Positions 49,201 through 56,485 of a stretch of 64,000 nt of DNA are shown here, piece by piece. The first letter of the stretch is position 1. Each line of letters begins with the position of its first letter. Location: assembly GCA_964035545.1 (NCBI GenBank), contig OZ037771.1:5326628-5390627 (forward strand), in the 5' to 3' direction. Source of the DNA: Bugula neritina. Taxonomy: Eukaryota > Bryozoa > Gymnolaemata > Cheilostomatida > Bugulidae. The notes under the pieces are model-generated. The model saw nothing but the letters and a program-made list of their open reading frames with translations. It made no database searches and had not been told where the DNA came from. Made by a program: the position numbers and the translations under genes.

Positions 49201-49765
49201 AATTATGTTAGTCCATGATTGAAATATTTGAGGGAACCACATTGGAAGGCTTGCATTGGCATGGACTATCTTCTCATGCCTACAGCCATGTTACATGGAA
49301 ATGTCCAAAAAACTTAAAAGTATCATTCTAACAACGTCACTCTTCTAATCCTACCATTGATCTTGTAAGCTGCTAACCATCAATCTAGTTCCATGCGTCA
49401 TACTAGCCAAGAGATATCATTTACCAAAAAGTTTTGAAGTTAAGGATTGGATGAACTTGTACATATGAAGGCGAATTAAGCACAGAAACTAATGGATATT
49501 ATTGCTTTACTCTATAACTTTTCAAACATTTTGCATCTACAAATAATTTATCTGAAGCTAAACTACTACCTGTAATATAACAGTATATAAAATAAATGAG
49601 CTTACATATAATATAGCATTGTATGAGGTAAAAGAGCTTACATATCTCCTGCTGTGTGTAGGTTCCTGAACCTTGACCCTTCACATAGCATGTCAGTAGA
49701 GCTTGGAGCAAACAAATATTTACAATGAATGCCATGCTGAACACTGTCACCAGGCTTAAATGCAT
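17923..49765 (-). CDS. Giant mosaic transmembrane receptor (lectin-like, CTLD, TSP1, CCP, FN3, TM, repetitive tail)
   Basis: A single minus-strand gene of about 43 exons and about 2650 residues, read 5' to 3' from 49765 down to 17923. Order: signal peptide; galactose-binding-like module; concanavalin/LamG-like sandwich; second beta-sandwich; CTLD1; TSP1; CCP1-2; CTLD2; TSP1; CCP3-8; FN3-like plus receptor-phosphatase-type membrane-proximal module; TM helix; Ser/Lys-rich tail of about 610 residues. Reading phase is continuous across nearly all junctions, and most introns are phase 1, so I treat it as one gene. Uncertain points are the ends of exons near 22.5 kb and 46.9 kb and a 33-base exon at 45.1 kb. 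The modules suggest cell-surface recognition of glycans or microbes or cell adhesion; that is inference. It could instead be two or more genes, but only one signal peptide and one TM segment were found. Confidence 0.82.
18140..18790 (-). repeat. Coding minisatellite in the receptor tail
   Basis: Tandem units of about 36-42 bases in whole codons encode the Ser/Lys repeats. A higher-order pattern is visible in which four unit types (RGSKMED, KKESIMAN, SWSKMKEN, ISTKESII) recur in the same order about four times. Confidence 0.88.
19916..20825 (-). CDS. Receptor transmembrane and juxtamembrane exons
   Basis: Exons 20650-20825, 20397-20499 and 19916-19993. The first encodes ESGRQWRSD and then one hydrophobic helix (LLLPLSLSFVPFLVVTLIGL, continuing TLLF), stopped by YKYRNSGVKKV, a clear stop-transfer sequence that places the C-terminal side in the cytoplasm. 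The next exons encode a basic stretch (NFNKKRMSGAATES) and an acidic one (FDFDGEYATEETESS). Phases (1-0, 0-1, 1-1) fit the flanking exons. Confidence 0.87.
21864..25276 (-). CDS. Receptor FN3-like and phosphatase-type membrane-proximal exons
   Basis: Exons 25171-25276, 24716-24831, 24390-24538, 23321-23477, about 22465-22579 and 21864-21997. The first three give an FN3-like sandwich (YHLKVEILNTTKVQLEF, then YRVVELKPGFHYTLS). The rest resemble the membrane-proximal part of receptor tyrosine phosphatases: NGTVRAYTLIVCE, LPTYNDIK, TYLIEAESV, then FCNGPLKEGTTFCVKMRAFT. The 22.5 kb exon is uncertain at both ends: the phase-0 exit of its predecessor fits acceptors at 22579 or 22570 rather than the better-looking one at 22644, and the phase-2 entry of the next exon fits a donor near 22488 rather than 22465. 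Confidence 0.7.
22100..22393. mobile_element. Long hairpin (foldback) element with about 133 bp arms
   Basis: Arms 22100-22232 and 22260-22393 are reverse complements at roughly 85% identity by eye, separated by 27 bp. Shared landmarks are AGACACGCT, ATCCGGACTG, ACTACAGTATACATTAAG and CTATTGGTCAG. It lies in a receptor intron and has no coding capacity. Confidence 0.88.
25507..29662 (-). CDS. Receptor CCP/sushi domains 3-8
   Basis: Exons 29495-29662, 29049-29249, 28506-28718, 27808-28002 and 26559-26747 each encode one CCP domain between phase-1 introns; the eighth CCP is split over 26186-26262 and 25507-25638. Typical CCP signatures are visible: LSYRCLEGYKM with ITCSSNGTWSDNPPHC, IAIYVCHEGF with CLASGQWSSPVPVNC, LLFNCKSEYEIGY with ITCGSKGKWSAEPPEC, and VVYLCPYGY with NCAANGTWD. 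CCPs are disulfide-bonded modules of complement regulators and adhesion receptors. Plus-strand frames across this block are shadows. Confidence 0.9.
25640..25910. repeat. Diverged tandem repeat, about 30-35 bp
   Basis: Units related to TACCTACATAGGGTATACAC recur along the intron between receptor exons 26186-26262 and 25507-25638. Confidence 0.65.
27581..27685 (+). mobile_element. tRNA-derived SINE, 5'-truncated, copy 5
   Basis: The only plus-oriented copy. It contains just the 3' part of the family (GTCTTTAGCCCATTTTAACA through CTTGCGTGAGTTTTTT) and lacks the tRNA-like head, as expected of incomplete reverse transcription. A perfect 13 bp duplication, TTAGGTTACCATA, flanks it at 27568-27580 and 27686-27698. 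It lies in a receptor intron. Confidence 0.88.
29973..30119 (-). CDS. Receptor TSP1 domain 2
   Basis: One phase 1-1 exon encodes a classical thrombospondin type 1 repeat: GGWSEWTEWSACDVSKSQRR, then TRQCDNPKP, a CAGD segment and VCC. The two WxxW steps and the Arg ladder are present. These modules bind glycosaminoglycans and are often tryptophan C-mannosylated. Confidence 0.92.
30520..32525 (-). CDS. Receptor C-type lectin-like domain 2
   Basis: Exons 32414-32525, 31538-31645 and 30520-30696. In order: RCYAFFPVKDTADNANNQC, EGSLISITNKKENKFIQEF, SLWTGGVYS, LSWRNGKELNFENWKG, GQCILITPVRWELISCTAKH and SFFCQ. The four core cysteines and the W-G region of the C-type lectin fold are present. The canonical calcium-site triplets EPN/QPD and the WND motif are not, so calcium-dependent sugar binding is doubtful. 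Confidence 0.9.
30830..31015. repeat. Dispersed repeat rich in GTGCCATTTTTACC, copy 1
   Basis: Contains several GTGCCATTATTACC units and ends GTGCCATTTTTACCGGACAT. The same family recurs at 42572-42772. It lies in a receptor intron. Class unknown; it may be a MITE. Confidence 0.6.
31255..31515. repeat. About 31 bp minisatellite
   Basis: Eight or so copies of a unit like CTGAGTAATATTAAGGCATA plus TAATACCAA lie just downstream (on the minus strand) of the exon 31538-31645. Confidence 0.9.
32075..32225. repeat. About 20 bp minisatellite
   Basis: Seven or eight copies of TGTGCTATACTATTCTTTAG with small changes, in a receptor intron. Confidence 0.88.
32600..32728. repeat. Short tandem repeat, about 23 bp
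   Basis: About five copies of CTAACAAGAAGTTTATAGA immediately beside the donor of the exon 32753-32958. Confidence 0.75.
32753..34667 (-). CDS. Receptor CCP/sushi domains 1 and 2
   Basis: CCP1 is split over exons 34554-34667 (YPCCSRWQLPPTVERDS) and 33765-33908 (KIYCKEGYMHANGERF, TCQ, GWSLTSSELSC). CCP2 is the single exon 32753-32958 (IDCKPVQLPPTYQLIHA, IVLATCILGYSA, LQCLTNSTWSPPPS, LPPC). The exon 32753-32958 leaves in phase 0 (donor GTAAGA after CKP), which matches the phase-0 entry of the following lectin exon. Confidence 0.87.
35095..35259 (-). CDS. Receptor TSP1 domain 1
   Basis: A phase 1-1 exon encodes VELQWSDWQSGSCDGRRRMV, then VIRRRCILRPDACNPKIC, a TSP1 repeat with the WxxW start and an arginine-rich strand. 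The last third (KKKTLQEIETLEKTK) is lysine-rich and departs from the usual TSP1 end. Confidence 0.82.
36066..38077 (-). CDS. Receptor C-type lectin-like domain 1 and linker
   Basis: Exons 37967-38077, 37426-37626 and 36066-36203. The first is a Pro-rich linker (VLPGFPPWIPSRPPGAAAP) that ends with CFGGTLADCKKSL. The second gives CYTWGPKSQLTNFKGANFSC, GGGYLVAFETVEEERTLTSF and PVWTSG. The third gives GLVERINWEVARASQHLVYS and HAIVCEKP, closing the fold. The acceptor TCTCTCTGATTCAG (exon edge 36203) is chosen because only it gives a phase-1 entry. No EPN/QPD or WND motif is seen. Confidence 0.85.
36366..36900. repeat. Foldback element with minisatellite arms
   Basis: The left part carries units like GACATTTGGAAAATAGACAA. 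The right part carries about eight copies of the complementary 15 bp unit CCAAATGTCCATTTT. The inner boundaries, near 36480-36520 and 36660-36710, are also inverted copies (AAACATGGACTAGTCTGGAG against CTCCAGATACTCCATGTTTA). The whole can fold back on itself. It lies in the intron between the two halves of lectin domain 1. Confidence 0.8.
37888..37942. repeat. (CACG)n then (CA)n microsatellite
   Basis: About eleven CACG repeats followed by CA dinucleotides, some 25 bp from the donor of the exon 37967-38077. Confidence 0.95.
38833..41282 (-). CDS. Receptor second beta-sandwich and Cys-rich exons
   Basis: Exons 41056-41282, 40059-40197, 39508-39647 and 38833-38977. The first two give ILLMRHSQGSSDLTTPINFR, IAEIKVTLSS, VPDHALDGNTEISS and DIPIYIKIKSCE, which resemble galactose-binding (F5/8C or fucolectin-like) modules. 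The ALDGNT motif and the closing cysteine are typical of that fold, but I am not sure of the family. The third and fourth give SGISLLSCLSFSENDPSGFE, TYRMCELAVW, then ESCCDPYTQTKEVYLQCQY and RHYVSCDRDEDIITVPC, a Cys-rich segment possibly of TSP1 type. Confidence 0.7.
38990..39395. repeat. 32 bp minisatellite
   Basis: About eleven copies of TTACTACTCTACAATACACC followed by TTATACATCACC. It begins some 13 bases from the acceptor of the exon 38833-38977. The long plus-strand Tyr/Leu/Thr-rich frames here are artefacts of the repeat. Confidence 0.95.
40545..40705. repeat. About 22 bp minisatellite (GATGTCATGTGGGTGTCATG)
   Basis: About seven copies with two variant units (TGTGGGTG and TGTAGATG) in a receptor intron. 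Confidence 0.9.
41597..44500 (-). CDS. Receptor concanavalin/LamG-like lectin exons
   Basis: Exons 44305-44500, 43599-43748, 42276-42440 and 41597-41761. WSIGLWLRVFRLPLNQNQTF, LFINPEGVLYLTVG, LSLWHHLCLVRYKNNLSGHY, DGSYVNILGNDFDGNLGGLA and IWNY follow the strand order of a LamG/pentraxin-type jelly roll, including the late G-N-FDGNLGGLAIWN block. The exon 41597-41761 continues with FDFCAKKQTALFLMNFDEGS. Phases are 0-1, 1-1, 1-1, 1-1. The acceptor at 44500 (TCTAGATGAACAG) is set by frame. Confidence 0.78.
42572..42772. repeat. Dispersed repeat rich in GTGCCATTTTTACC, copy 2
   Basis: Starts TAGGTAAAAATGGCACAAAT and ends GTGCCAATTTTACTGGACAC. The ends are inverted relative to each other (GGTAAAAATGGCAC against GTGCCATTTTTACC). 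Related to 30830-31015. Its right end runs straight into the hexamer satellite. Confidence 0.65.
42776..43018. repeat. (TGTGCA)n hexanucleotide satellite with (TA)n flanks
   Basis: About 36 near-perfect TGTGCA units between about 42795 and 42998, with TGTGTA variants on the left and a TA dinucleotide run on the right. Several overlapping low-complexity reading frames result on both strands; none is a gene. Confidence 0.97.
45097..49765 (-). CDS. Receptor N-terminus: signal peptide and galactose-binding-like module
   Basis: Exons 49642-49765, 48441-48528, 47886-48037, 46877-47059 (or 46925-47059), 46305-46439, 45599-45693 and 45097-45129. ATG at 49763-49765 starts a signal peptide (MHLSLVTVFSMAFIVNICLL) ending near KGQGSG. 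The next exons resemble fucolectin/F5-8C modules: VIDNDIKTG, NQPWFRVKLFEFVQIHSVSV, YVGGDLCGRTRPDDFSIYV and SGFCGNLPSVDFPSNC. The exon end at 46877 keeps the last, family-typical cysteine segment, but the donor at 46925 (GTAACT) looks better; both keep frame. The 33-base exon (ANGCVTNMTER) rests on splice signals and phase only. Confidence 0.72.
46156..46210. repeat. (AT)n microsatellite
   Basis: An almost pure AT dinucleotide run in the intron beside the receptor exon 46305-46439. Confidence 0.97.
47600..47872. repeat. Minisatellite (GATGTAATATACAGACATGTAGATAA type)
   Basis: About nine units of 26-37 bp, ending at the donor side of the exon 47886-48037. The reverse-strand frames rich in Tyr, Ile and Leu are repeat artefacts. 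Confidence 0.93.
48595..49002. mobile_element. 408 bp near-perfect palindrome (foldback element)
   Basis: The left arm from 48595 (AATCAATATATGAGATGTTT) and the right arm ending at 49002 are reverse complements over about 200 bp each, with almost no spacer; the centre is near 48793 (TTAGTTACTAAG). It lies in the first receptor intron and has no coding potential. A target duplication is not evident. Confidence 0.9.
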
Positions 49766-50049
49766 AAGGTGGGGTTTTAAGTGCAACAATTACATATATA
49801 ATGTAAGTGCCCAAAGATAATCTGACTTTCTATTGTTATAGATTTTAGTTCATTATTTTATGTGTCATAAGTTCAAAGAAGTGATCCTCAAATTGCTGTT
49901 TTTTCTTTTTAGTCTAGTAACAAATTAAAAAATTGTTATAACAATTGAAGCATTAAATGCATTGCAGAGTCAAATCAGGCTTTGAATTTCAGATAACTAG
50001 AACACACACTCAAGGCTATGTGGATACAACATGACTGCACATTTATAAT

Positions 50050-50266
50050 TAGAGGGCTCCCTCTGTATCTCAGTAAGCTACGGTCCTGAAACCTCAACTG
50101 GAGACATAGTAGAATACCAGATTTAACTCACAGATTAATTAAACTCAGCTATTTTGTCCCTATACACATATAATACATCAGCTACAAAATAAATTTCCAA
50201 GACTTCTCGTGACCTATAGAATTTTAGGAAAATTGGATATACATGAAATATGGAGGAAGTACTGTA
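50050..50266. mobile_element. MITE, mariner-like ends, copy 2
   Basis: 217 bp, same family as 3504-3716: left TA-GAGGGCTCCCTCTGTATCTC, right end complementary to TACAGTACTTCCTCCATATT, shared interior (GTAGAATACCAGATTTAACT), and TA at both outer edges. Confidence 0.75.
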
Positions 50267-51609
50267 CAACTGTAATGTTAGCACCACTATTTTTATCATG
50301 CATGTAACACTGAGTATATTATTCTATACACCATAACTTACAATACCCTTATATTGTAGCCATCTTTTAACACGTATAAATATGCTTATGCAACTGCACA
50401 GGCATGCAAATATAAAAGATTGTATCTAACAGCCAGTATATTATAACGGTATTCTTCCATGTTCCTCTTCCTATAAGATAAACAAACCTTCTATGGTGGG
50501 GCAACTCTCAAACTAATGCTATATTATGTTAAGTAGAGGTCCTATAGCTTTCTATACTCTACGTCGGTCGTGTCTAACAGTTGATATGATTTTGTAGTGA
50601 TGAAATGTAAAAAACTAAAACACATTTTGCATCTTAAAAATGCACTTGCATGCAAATTTCTTAAAAACCAATAATGCTAGGAAAAAAGGTTATATACTAT
50701 ATAAAAAAATTTACAAATCAAGCTGCTCTAGTACGTGGTATTTGCAGCTTACTGGCTTACCAAGCAAATTTAAACGATTGCACCAAATACTACTTATATA
50801 TAGCTCTATTCTTGAAGTTATTAGAAGATATGCCTGAAATGAGTCGTCAGTTACTGTTGACCCCAGAACACTCAGATACATAAAATACACACTATTGATT
50901 TCAGTGCAGATTCTATGCAATGCCCAGCACTTGAAACTGTTTAGTGAAGAAACTTTGACTCAAGACTGTTGACAATTGCAACTTAGCTGAATGTGTCCAA
51001 CGCAGCACCTACATGCTGTGCTCTGCCAGCTACACCAACATATAAAAGAAATTTATTCTTATCAATGAGTTTAGGCAACCAAATTGTTGCTATGTGTTAC
51101 AAATGTGCTGACTAGGCAATAGTTACATTACATAAACTGCGATCCTTTCCATAGGTTCATCACAGCATTGGCAGCTTTTGATAGTGTAACATCACATGAT
51201 ATGAACCATTATACCTGCAGCTTTATATTTGGACTACAGAACCACAACAAATTGTTTTTTTAAAAATTATGATTCCTTTGTTAGATAGTTACTTAATAGG
51301 ACTTCAAAAGTTGGAATAAATATAAGGGTATATGCCTTTGACTTTATGTAGAACTACACTTTACCACTGATGTATCGTAAAGCTAAATTTTATTGCAGCG
51401 AGCACCCACTTCAAACTTGTAGCACCAAAACTGCACATATATACCAGTGACTACAGCCCTACTGAGAATAATATACTGGGGCAGTGTTACTAGGTTGATA
51501 TAGATGATGTAGCATTATAGTACAATTTGGCTTGTTTCAAAAAGTCATTTTGATTACTATATGTAGCAGCATTACCATGAATTGCAATAAAATAACTAGC
51601 ATGAAGTAG

Positions 51610-52075
51610 ATACTTGCAAACACTCAGAAAGACTTGCGTATTGCTGTAAAGATACTTGTAAACACTTAGAGAGACTTGCATATTGCTGTAGAGATACTTG
51701 TAAACACTTAGAGAGACTTGCATATTGCTGTAGAGATACTTGTAAACACTTAGAGAGACTTGCGTATTGCTTTAGAGATACTTGTAAACATTTAAAGAGA
51801 CTTGCATATTGCTGTAGAGATACTTGTAAACACTAGCTTAGAGAGAATTGCATATTACTATAGAGATACTTGTAAAAACTTAGAGAGACTTGCATATTGC
51901 TGTAGAGATACTTGTAAACACTTAGAGAGACTTGCGTATTGCTGTAGAGATACTTGTAAACACTTAGAGAGACTTGCATATTGCTGTAGAGATACTTGTA
52001 AACACTTAGAGAGACTTGCATATTGCTGTAGAGATACTTGTAAACACTTAGAGAGACTTACGTATTGCTTTAGGA
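51610..52075. repeat. 42 bp minisatellite
   Basis: Eleven or so copies of a unit like GAGAGACTTGCATATTGCTG followed by TAGAGATACTTGTAAACACTTA. Because 42 is a multiple of three, the array gives open 14-residue-repeat frames on both strands (for example ERLAYCCRDTCKHL). I see no start, splice or codon evidence that these are translated. Confidence 0.93.
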
Positions 52076-52419
52076 TGAAGGAAATGAAGATAATGTATTT
52101 TGAGCTCCAATGCAAAATAAAAAAACAGAAGAAACAATATTTTTCGTTTGTCTCAATTATGGAGAAAAATATTATCAATCACAATGCAAGAATATAAAAA
52201 AATGCAACAAATTTTTCACATTAGCATGAGTGGTGAAACCATAATGTTTTAAATACATATTACTATCATAGCAGTAATACCAATACTCCCATACATTTAA
52301 TAGATACAGATAATAAAATACAAAACCTATAACAAGCAATATTTCACTGATTACAAACATTCAACTGGTCAGAATAAATATAAATGTATATATATATGTA
52401 TGTTTATGTCTCATTTCAG

Positions 52420-55400
52420 CATAATGATAGACGAAACATTCCTTTTAGTTCCAGAAACTCCTATAAATTGCTGAGCAACTTTGAGGAAACTGCTTTGATG
52501 AAGGAGGTAAGATAACTTCTAAGAGGTCTTTATGTAAGCAATGAGTAAACAGGAAGCATAGTTATAGTGTCAAGCTTTCGATGTAAATATTATATGGCAT
52601 CTGAAACACAAATTACACTCATTAAAAATAGAGTAGAGAAAATAACGAAAATACAACCGATAAACTTATACAAAGAAAAAAATAGTTGCATTACACATTA
52701 AGGTCACATGAAAGCATGATCTATAGAGGTACTAGTAGGTAGACTGAGCACCTATTCACAACACCATCAGGTAGTGTGGATGAATGCCCGCCCCACACTG
52801 CTATATAATTGGGTGTTGACCAGACTATTCACATTATTTTGTCTTAGAATATGTATCTCAAGTAATATAAAAAGAACCAGGAATATAGAATTGATGCTCC
52901 ACTCCTAACAACCAGTTATATTTAATACTTATAAAATATGACTTGTTTTAGTTTTAATGTTTGCCAGAATACTGGCATAGCTCAAAATTATTTCTCATAA
53001 TTATTAAAACAGACACATGCAGTTTTAGGTACTTGATATGTACAATCTTGTTAATGTTATTAAAATACCTCATAAGCCGTGAGAATTTTCTACTCTTTTT
53101 AGTCAAACATACAAAGTTTGAATTGAAGCGTTCCATAATTGAAAACTTGAAATTTTTCCTCAAGTCAATATTTAATAATTTCCAGTTTTAAAACTTTGAA
53201 GTTTGTAAATTGAAATTATGAACACCTAATTCAACTCAACATTTAAGACAGTTGTTCAGACTCAAACTAAACTTTAGTTTATTCACTGCAAGTACATCTG
53301 TATATAATATAGAATAAGATAGCTGCCATGAAAAATCATTTCTCAGCTAATGCTTTTAAAATCATATTATAGATTTGTGTAGAAAATGTAGAAATATTCA
53401 TATTTTTGCTAGAATTCCCAACAGGAATAACTGGGTTTGACCAGAGGCAGTAGCTGAATCTGATACATATACACGAGAAACTACCACCTGAATGGGTGGA
53501 GGAGATTTAGCTTTCCATGTGTTTTATTACAACTCCATTCCTTCTTACCTTCTTCTGCAATTTCAGCAAGTGTTTGTAAGAGAACCTATTCTTACAATTC
53601 ATCAAGTTTATTGCCGCACACTCTTGAAATGTGTAATTTATAAGAATAGATTAAATTTGTTATCAAACTCCCTGATTGGATGAGGGTGGGGCAGGGAAAG
53701 TGTAAAATTCGAGACGAATAGCTCTTTATTACAGGAGGAAACATTATTGACGCCCTGAACCCCAAGAATAAGTTAGCTACCCCAACCAATCATTAACCTA
53801 CATACATCTGCATGGAAGATTATGCTCTATATAATTCAAAGTCTTATTTGACACAATTTAAGATTTGCACAAAATATTGCCATTTCATATTCAACAAAGA
53901 TACTTTGCTAAAAGCCATGTTGTATAACCAAGTCACAAGGTTAGTATTAATGTTACTGCCAATACCTGTATATTAATAACATATTGCAACACGGAATGAT
54001 GGTTGGTGATGACAATGAATAATGCAAATAAAAATTAGTGCCAGCAGGAAATCTGGTGTTCAATAATGAAAAATATTAAAGAAGAGGTAGTGATGATGAA
54101 ACATGTTGATATTGAAAACAGTGACTCCAAGATAGTTATATAATTTAAGGTAGTTATATAACTCCAAGTCTATGGTTACATAATTATAGTGCTTTATTGA
54201 GATGAGAGCTGCTAGTAATGGTTCTCATCTATTCCAAGTAGTGCTATCCAAAGTGTATTATTAGTACTTTTAATGATAGAGAAGCTACCTCTCATATAAG
54301 TCACACTACATAGTAGTCACATGACATAGTAGTCACATGACCTAGAAGTCACACTACATAGCAGTCACACTACATAGTAGTCACACTACATAGTAGTCAC
54401 ATGACATAGTAGTCACACTACATAGTAGTCACACTACATAGTAGTCACACTACATAGCAGTCACACTACATAGTAGTCACATGACATAAAACAGTTTCAA
54501 ATAAAAAGTACGGTAAGTGTTTTCAGCAATATATAATGTTCCATGTTTAGAACTTGAAGCCAAAAACATTTAGTAAAAAGTTCTACAACATTCCTGTAAA
54601 ATAAGCACAGATGTGCAGTCTTTCCAAATAGCCTTTGTTATAATATTTGTAGCATGAGAAATAAACCCATCACATTCCCAACCCAAATGCCAAACTTAAC
54701 TAAGTGAAGTCTAAATTGTTTTTCCAGCCACCAGCCTGTAAATGTTTTAGCAACTCTTTACTTTAAGAAGGTGAAAATCTCATGGCAGAGGTGATGTTAT
54801 TTGAAGTAAAGATCTAGAATATGCAATGTGAGAGAGTAATGGTAATGAGTAATGACTGATTTGAGTGAATAAGTATTTTCAATTTGGTTGATATACTCTT
54901 CCTAGATGACATATCTGATTGAACATCGCCAGGACAACCAAACTCGTAACCCTAACTGGGAGTTTAGCCTGACACAGTAAGTGACTAATCCAGGTGGAGG
55001 GGGGGGGGGCATTAGTGACAGTAATTATTACAGGAAGCTATGACCATATGACAAGTCAAACCTAACCCTACCTAAAGTGTACACGTCTGCTCTTGATTAC
55101 AGAGTAAGTTGCTCCCAGAACTCACTTTACCTGCGAGACATTTCACAAAGAAATCTTATAGCAGTGCGACAGGTAGATGTTATACGCAGCGTTTCCATTG
55201 CTTCAGATTTTGCAAATGAATGTTGCATTCGATGTTTGGGACCAGTTGCATCGAAGGAAAAAAAACAACCACAAGATGATGCAAAAGGTAGTCACAAATC
55301 CATCTCTATGAGCATCCATTCGAAGCGATGGAAAAGCAGTAATAGACCTATGTTGGACTTACAATGTACACTTAATTGTAAGATTCCACTTTACATAAAA

Positions 55401-55448
55401 GGTAAAAGCTACAGAAAAGAGACAAAAACAGAGCAAAGTATTTTATAA
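52420..55448 (+). CDS. Unrecognised small gene, three exons
   Basis: Exons 52420-52506 (acceptor CTCATTTCAG), 54906-54976 (acceptor CTCTTCCTAG, donor GTAAGTG) and 55103-55448 (acceptor GATTACAG, stop TAA). Phases 0 and 2 agree at both junctions. The only in-frame ATG in the first exon is at 52498, giving a 141-residue product starting MKEMTYLIEHRQDNQTRNPN; if upstream exons exist the protein is longer. The C-terminal part is Cys- and Lys-rich (ANECCIRCLGPVASKEKK). No signal peptide, membrane helix or known motif is visible. AATAAA lies 48 bases after the stop (55496-55501). It converges with the minus-strand gene at 55573. I do not recognise the family. Confidence 0.45.
54300..54490. repeat. 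16 bp minisatellite (CATAGTAGTCACACTA)
   Basis: About twelve copies with a CATGAC variant, in the second intron of the unrecognised plus-strand gene. Confidence 0.93.
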
Positions 55449-55572
55449 TAACAAAAGGCAATTCTTGCTTTTCTATTAACAAAATTAGGGACCGTAATAA
55501 AATTTCAATTTCTAGTTACTGATACACAACATAAAGTGTCCATTACCTTTTATTTTTGAAAGTGAGAGTAGC

Positions 55573-55910
55573 TCAATCTTCAGTTTTCCCATCGGTTTGT
55601 GTGACTTCTGTTGAGTTTGTGTTTGGATCCTTAATGATGTCTTCGTAAGATGGCGGCGGGGCGTCTCCAAACAAGCTCTTATACTTGGGCAGCTGAGCAG
55701 TGGCGGGATCAACAGGAGACTCTGGAGGAACCGGTATATACTGTACTACAGGAACCGACCGCACGTACGACCTCCGCCCATCCCCGTCAAAACTGTGCTC
55801 TGGCTCTGATGAACAGGAACAGAGTTTGGTAACAAAAGCCACTCCAGTTATACAGAGCAAGGCTGAAGCCATTGCTAGAATCACAGAGAGCACCATTATG
55901 GTGGTTGCAG
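55573..55910 (-). CDS. Small membrane protein with PPxY tail (last exon)
   Basis: The exon most likely starts at the acceptor CTTACTGCCTTTTAG (exon edge 55910). The first in-frame ATG is 55896-55894, directly before a hydrophobic helix (MVLSVILAMASALLCITGVA), then KLCSCSSEPEHS and a proline-rich cytoplasmic tail with VPVVQYIPVPPESPVDP and GDAPPPSYEDIIKD. PPSY is a WW-domain ligand. Translation from that ATG gives 107 residues, with all upstream exons non-coding. Alternatively more exons upstream add further segments, as in PPxY-tailed families such as Shisa or ENTREP; I cannot choose. AATAAA on the minus strand at 55554-55549 is 19 bases past the stop. Confidence 0.6.
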
Positions 55911-56079
55911 CTAAAAGGCAGTAAGGAGCTGTGATTGTAGCACTGCTAAGTGGTAGCAATGCTTTAAAGTAAGTACAAGTACCAGCAGGTTGAGTGAATA
56001 ATTCTTGAGCACACTCATACTTGTGTGCAGTTAGGGCAAAGTTACAAAAATAACTCAAGGCACAATGCAATCACCTTGC

Positions 56080-56485
56080 ACAACATTTAGTAGGTAATAC
56101 AACATTTAGTAGGTTAATACTAAACTTAGTAGGTTAGTACAACACTTAGTAGGTTAGTACAATACTTAGTAGGTTAATACAACACTTAGTAGGTTAATAC
56201 AACATTTAGTAGGTTAATACAACACTTAGTAGGTTAGTACAGTAGTAGGTTAGTACAACACGTAGTAGGTTAATACAACACTTAGTAGGTTAGTACAGTA
56301 GGTTAGTACAACACTTGGTAGGTTAATACAACACTTAGTAGGTTAATACAACACTTAGTAGGTTAATACAACACTTAGTAGGTTAATACAACACTTAGTA
56401 GGTTAATACAACACTTAGTAGGTTAATACAACATTTAGTAGGTTAGTACAATACTTGGTAGGTTAATACAGTAGGTTGGTGTGAG
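56080..56485. repeat. 20 bp minisatellite (AGGTTAATACAACACTTAGT)
   Basis: About twenty copies with small deletions lie just upstream (minus strand) of the PPxY membrane-protein exon. Confidence 0.96.

Larger units (their letters stand above)
49790..52419. other. Intergenic region between receptor promoter and plus-strand gene
   Basis: AT-rich and non-coding. It should contain the receptor promoter close to 49800. It holds a MITE at 50050-50266 and a 42 bp minisatellite at 51610-52075. The overlapping frames at 50640-50920 on both strands show no supported protein. Confidence 0.6.

Noticed and set aside
50640-50920. Overlapping small frames on both strands
   Set aside because: No splice sites, no family resemblance, and AT-rich composition like the surroundings.
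51802-52197. 131-residue frame with 14-residue Cys-containing repeats
   Set aside because: The 42 bp minisatellite keeps frame by its length alone; neither strand shows splice or start evidence.
55650-55924. Plus-strand frames opposite the PPxY protein
   Set aside because: Antisense shadows; the minus strand has the TM helix, the PPxY tail and a poly(A) signal.
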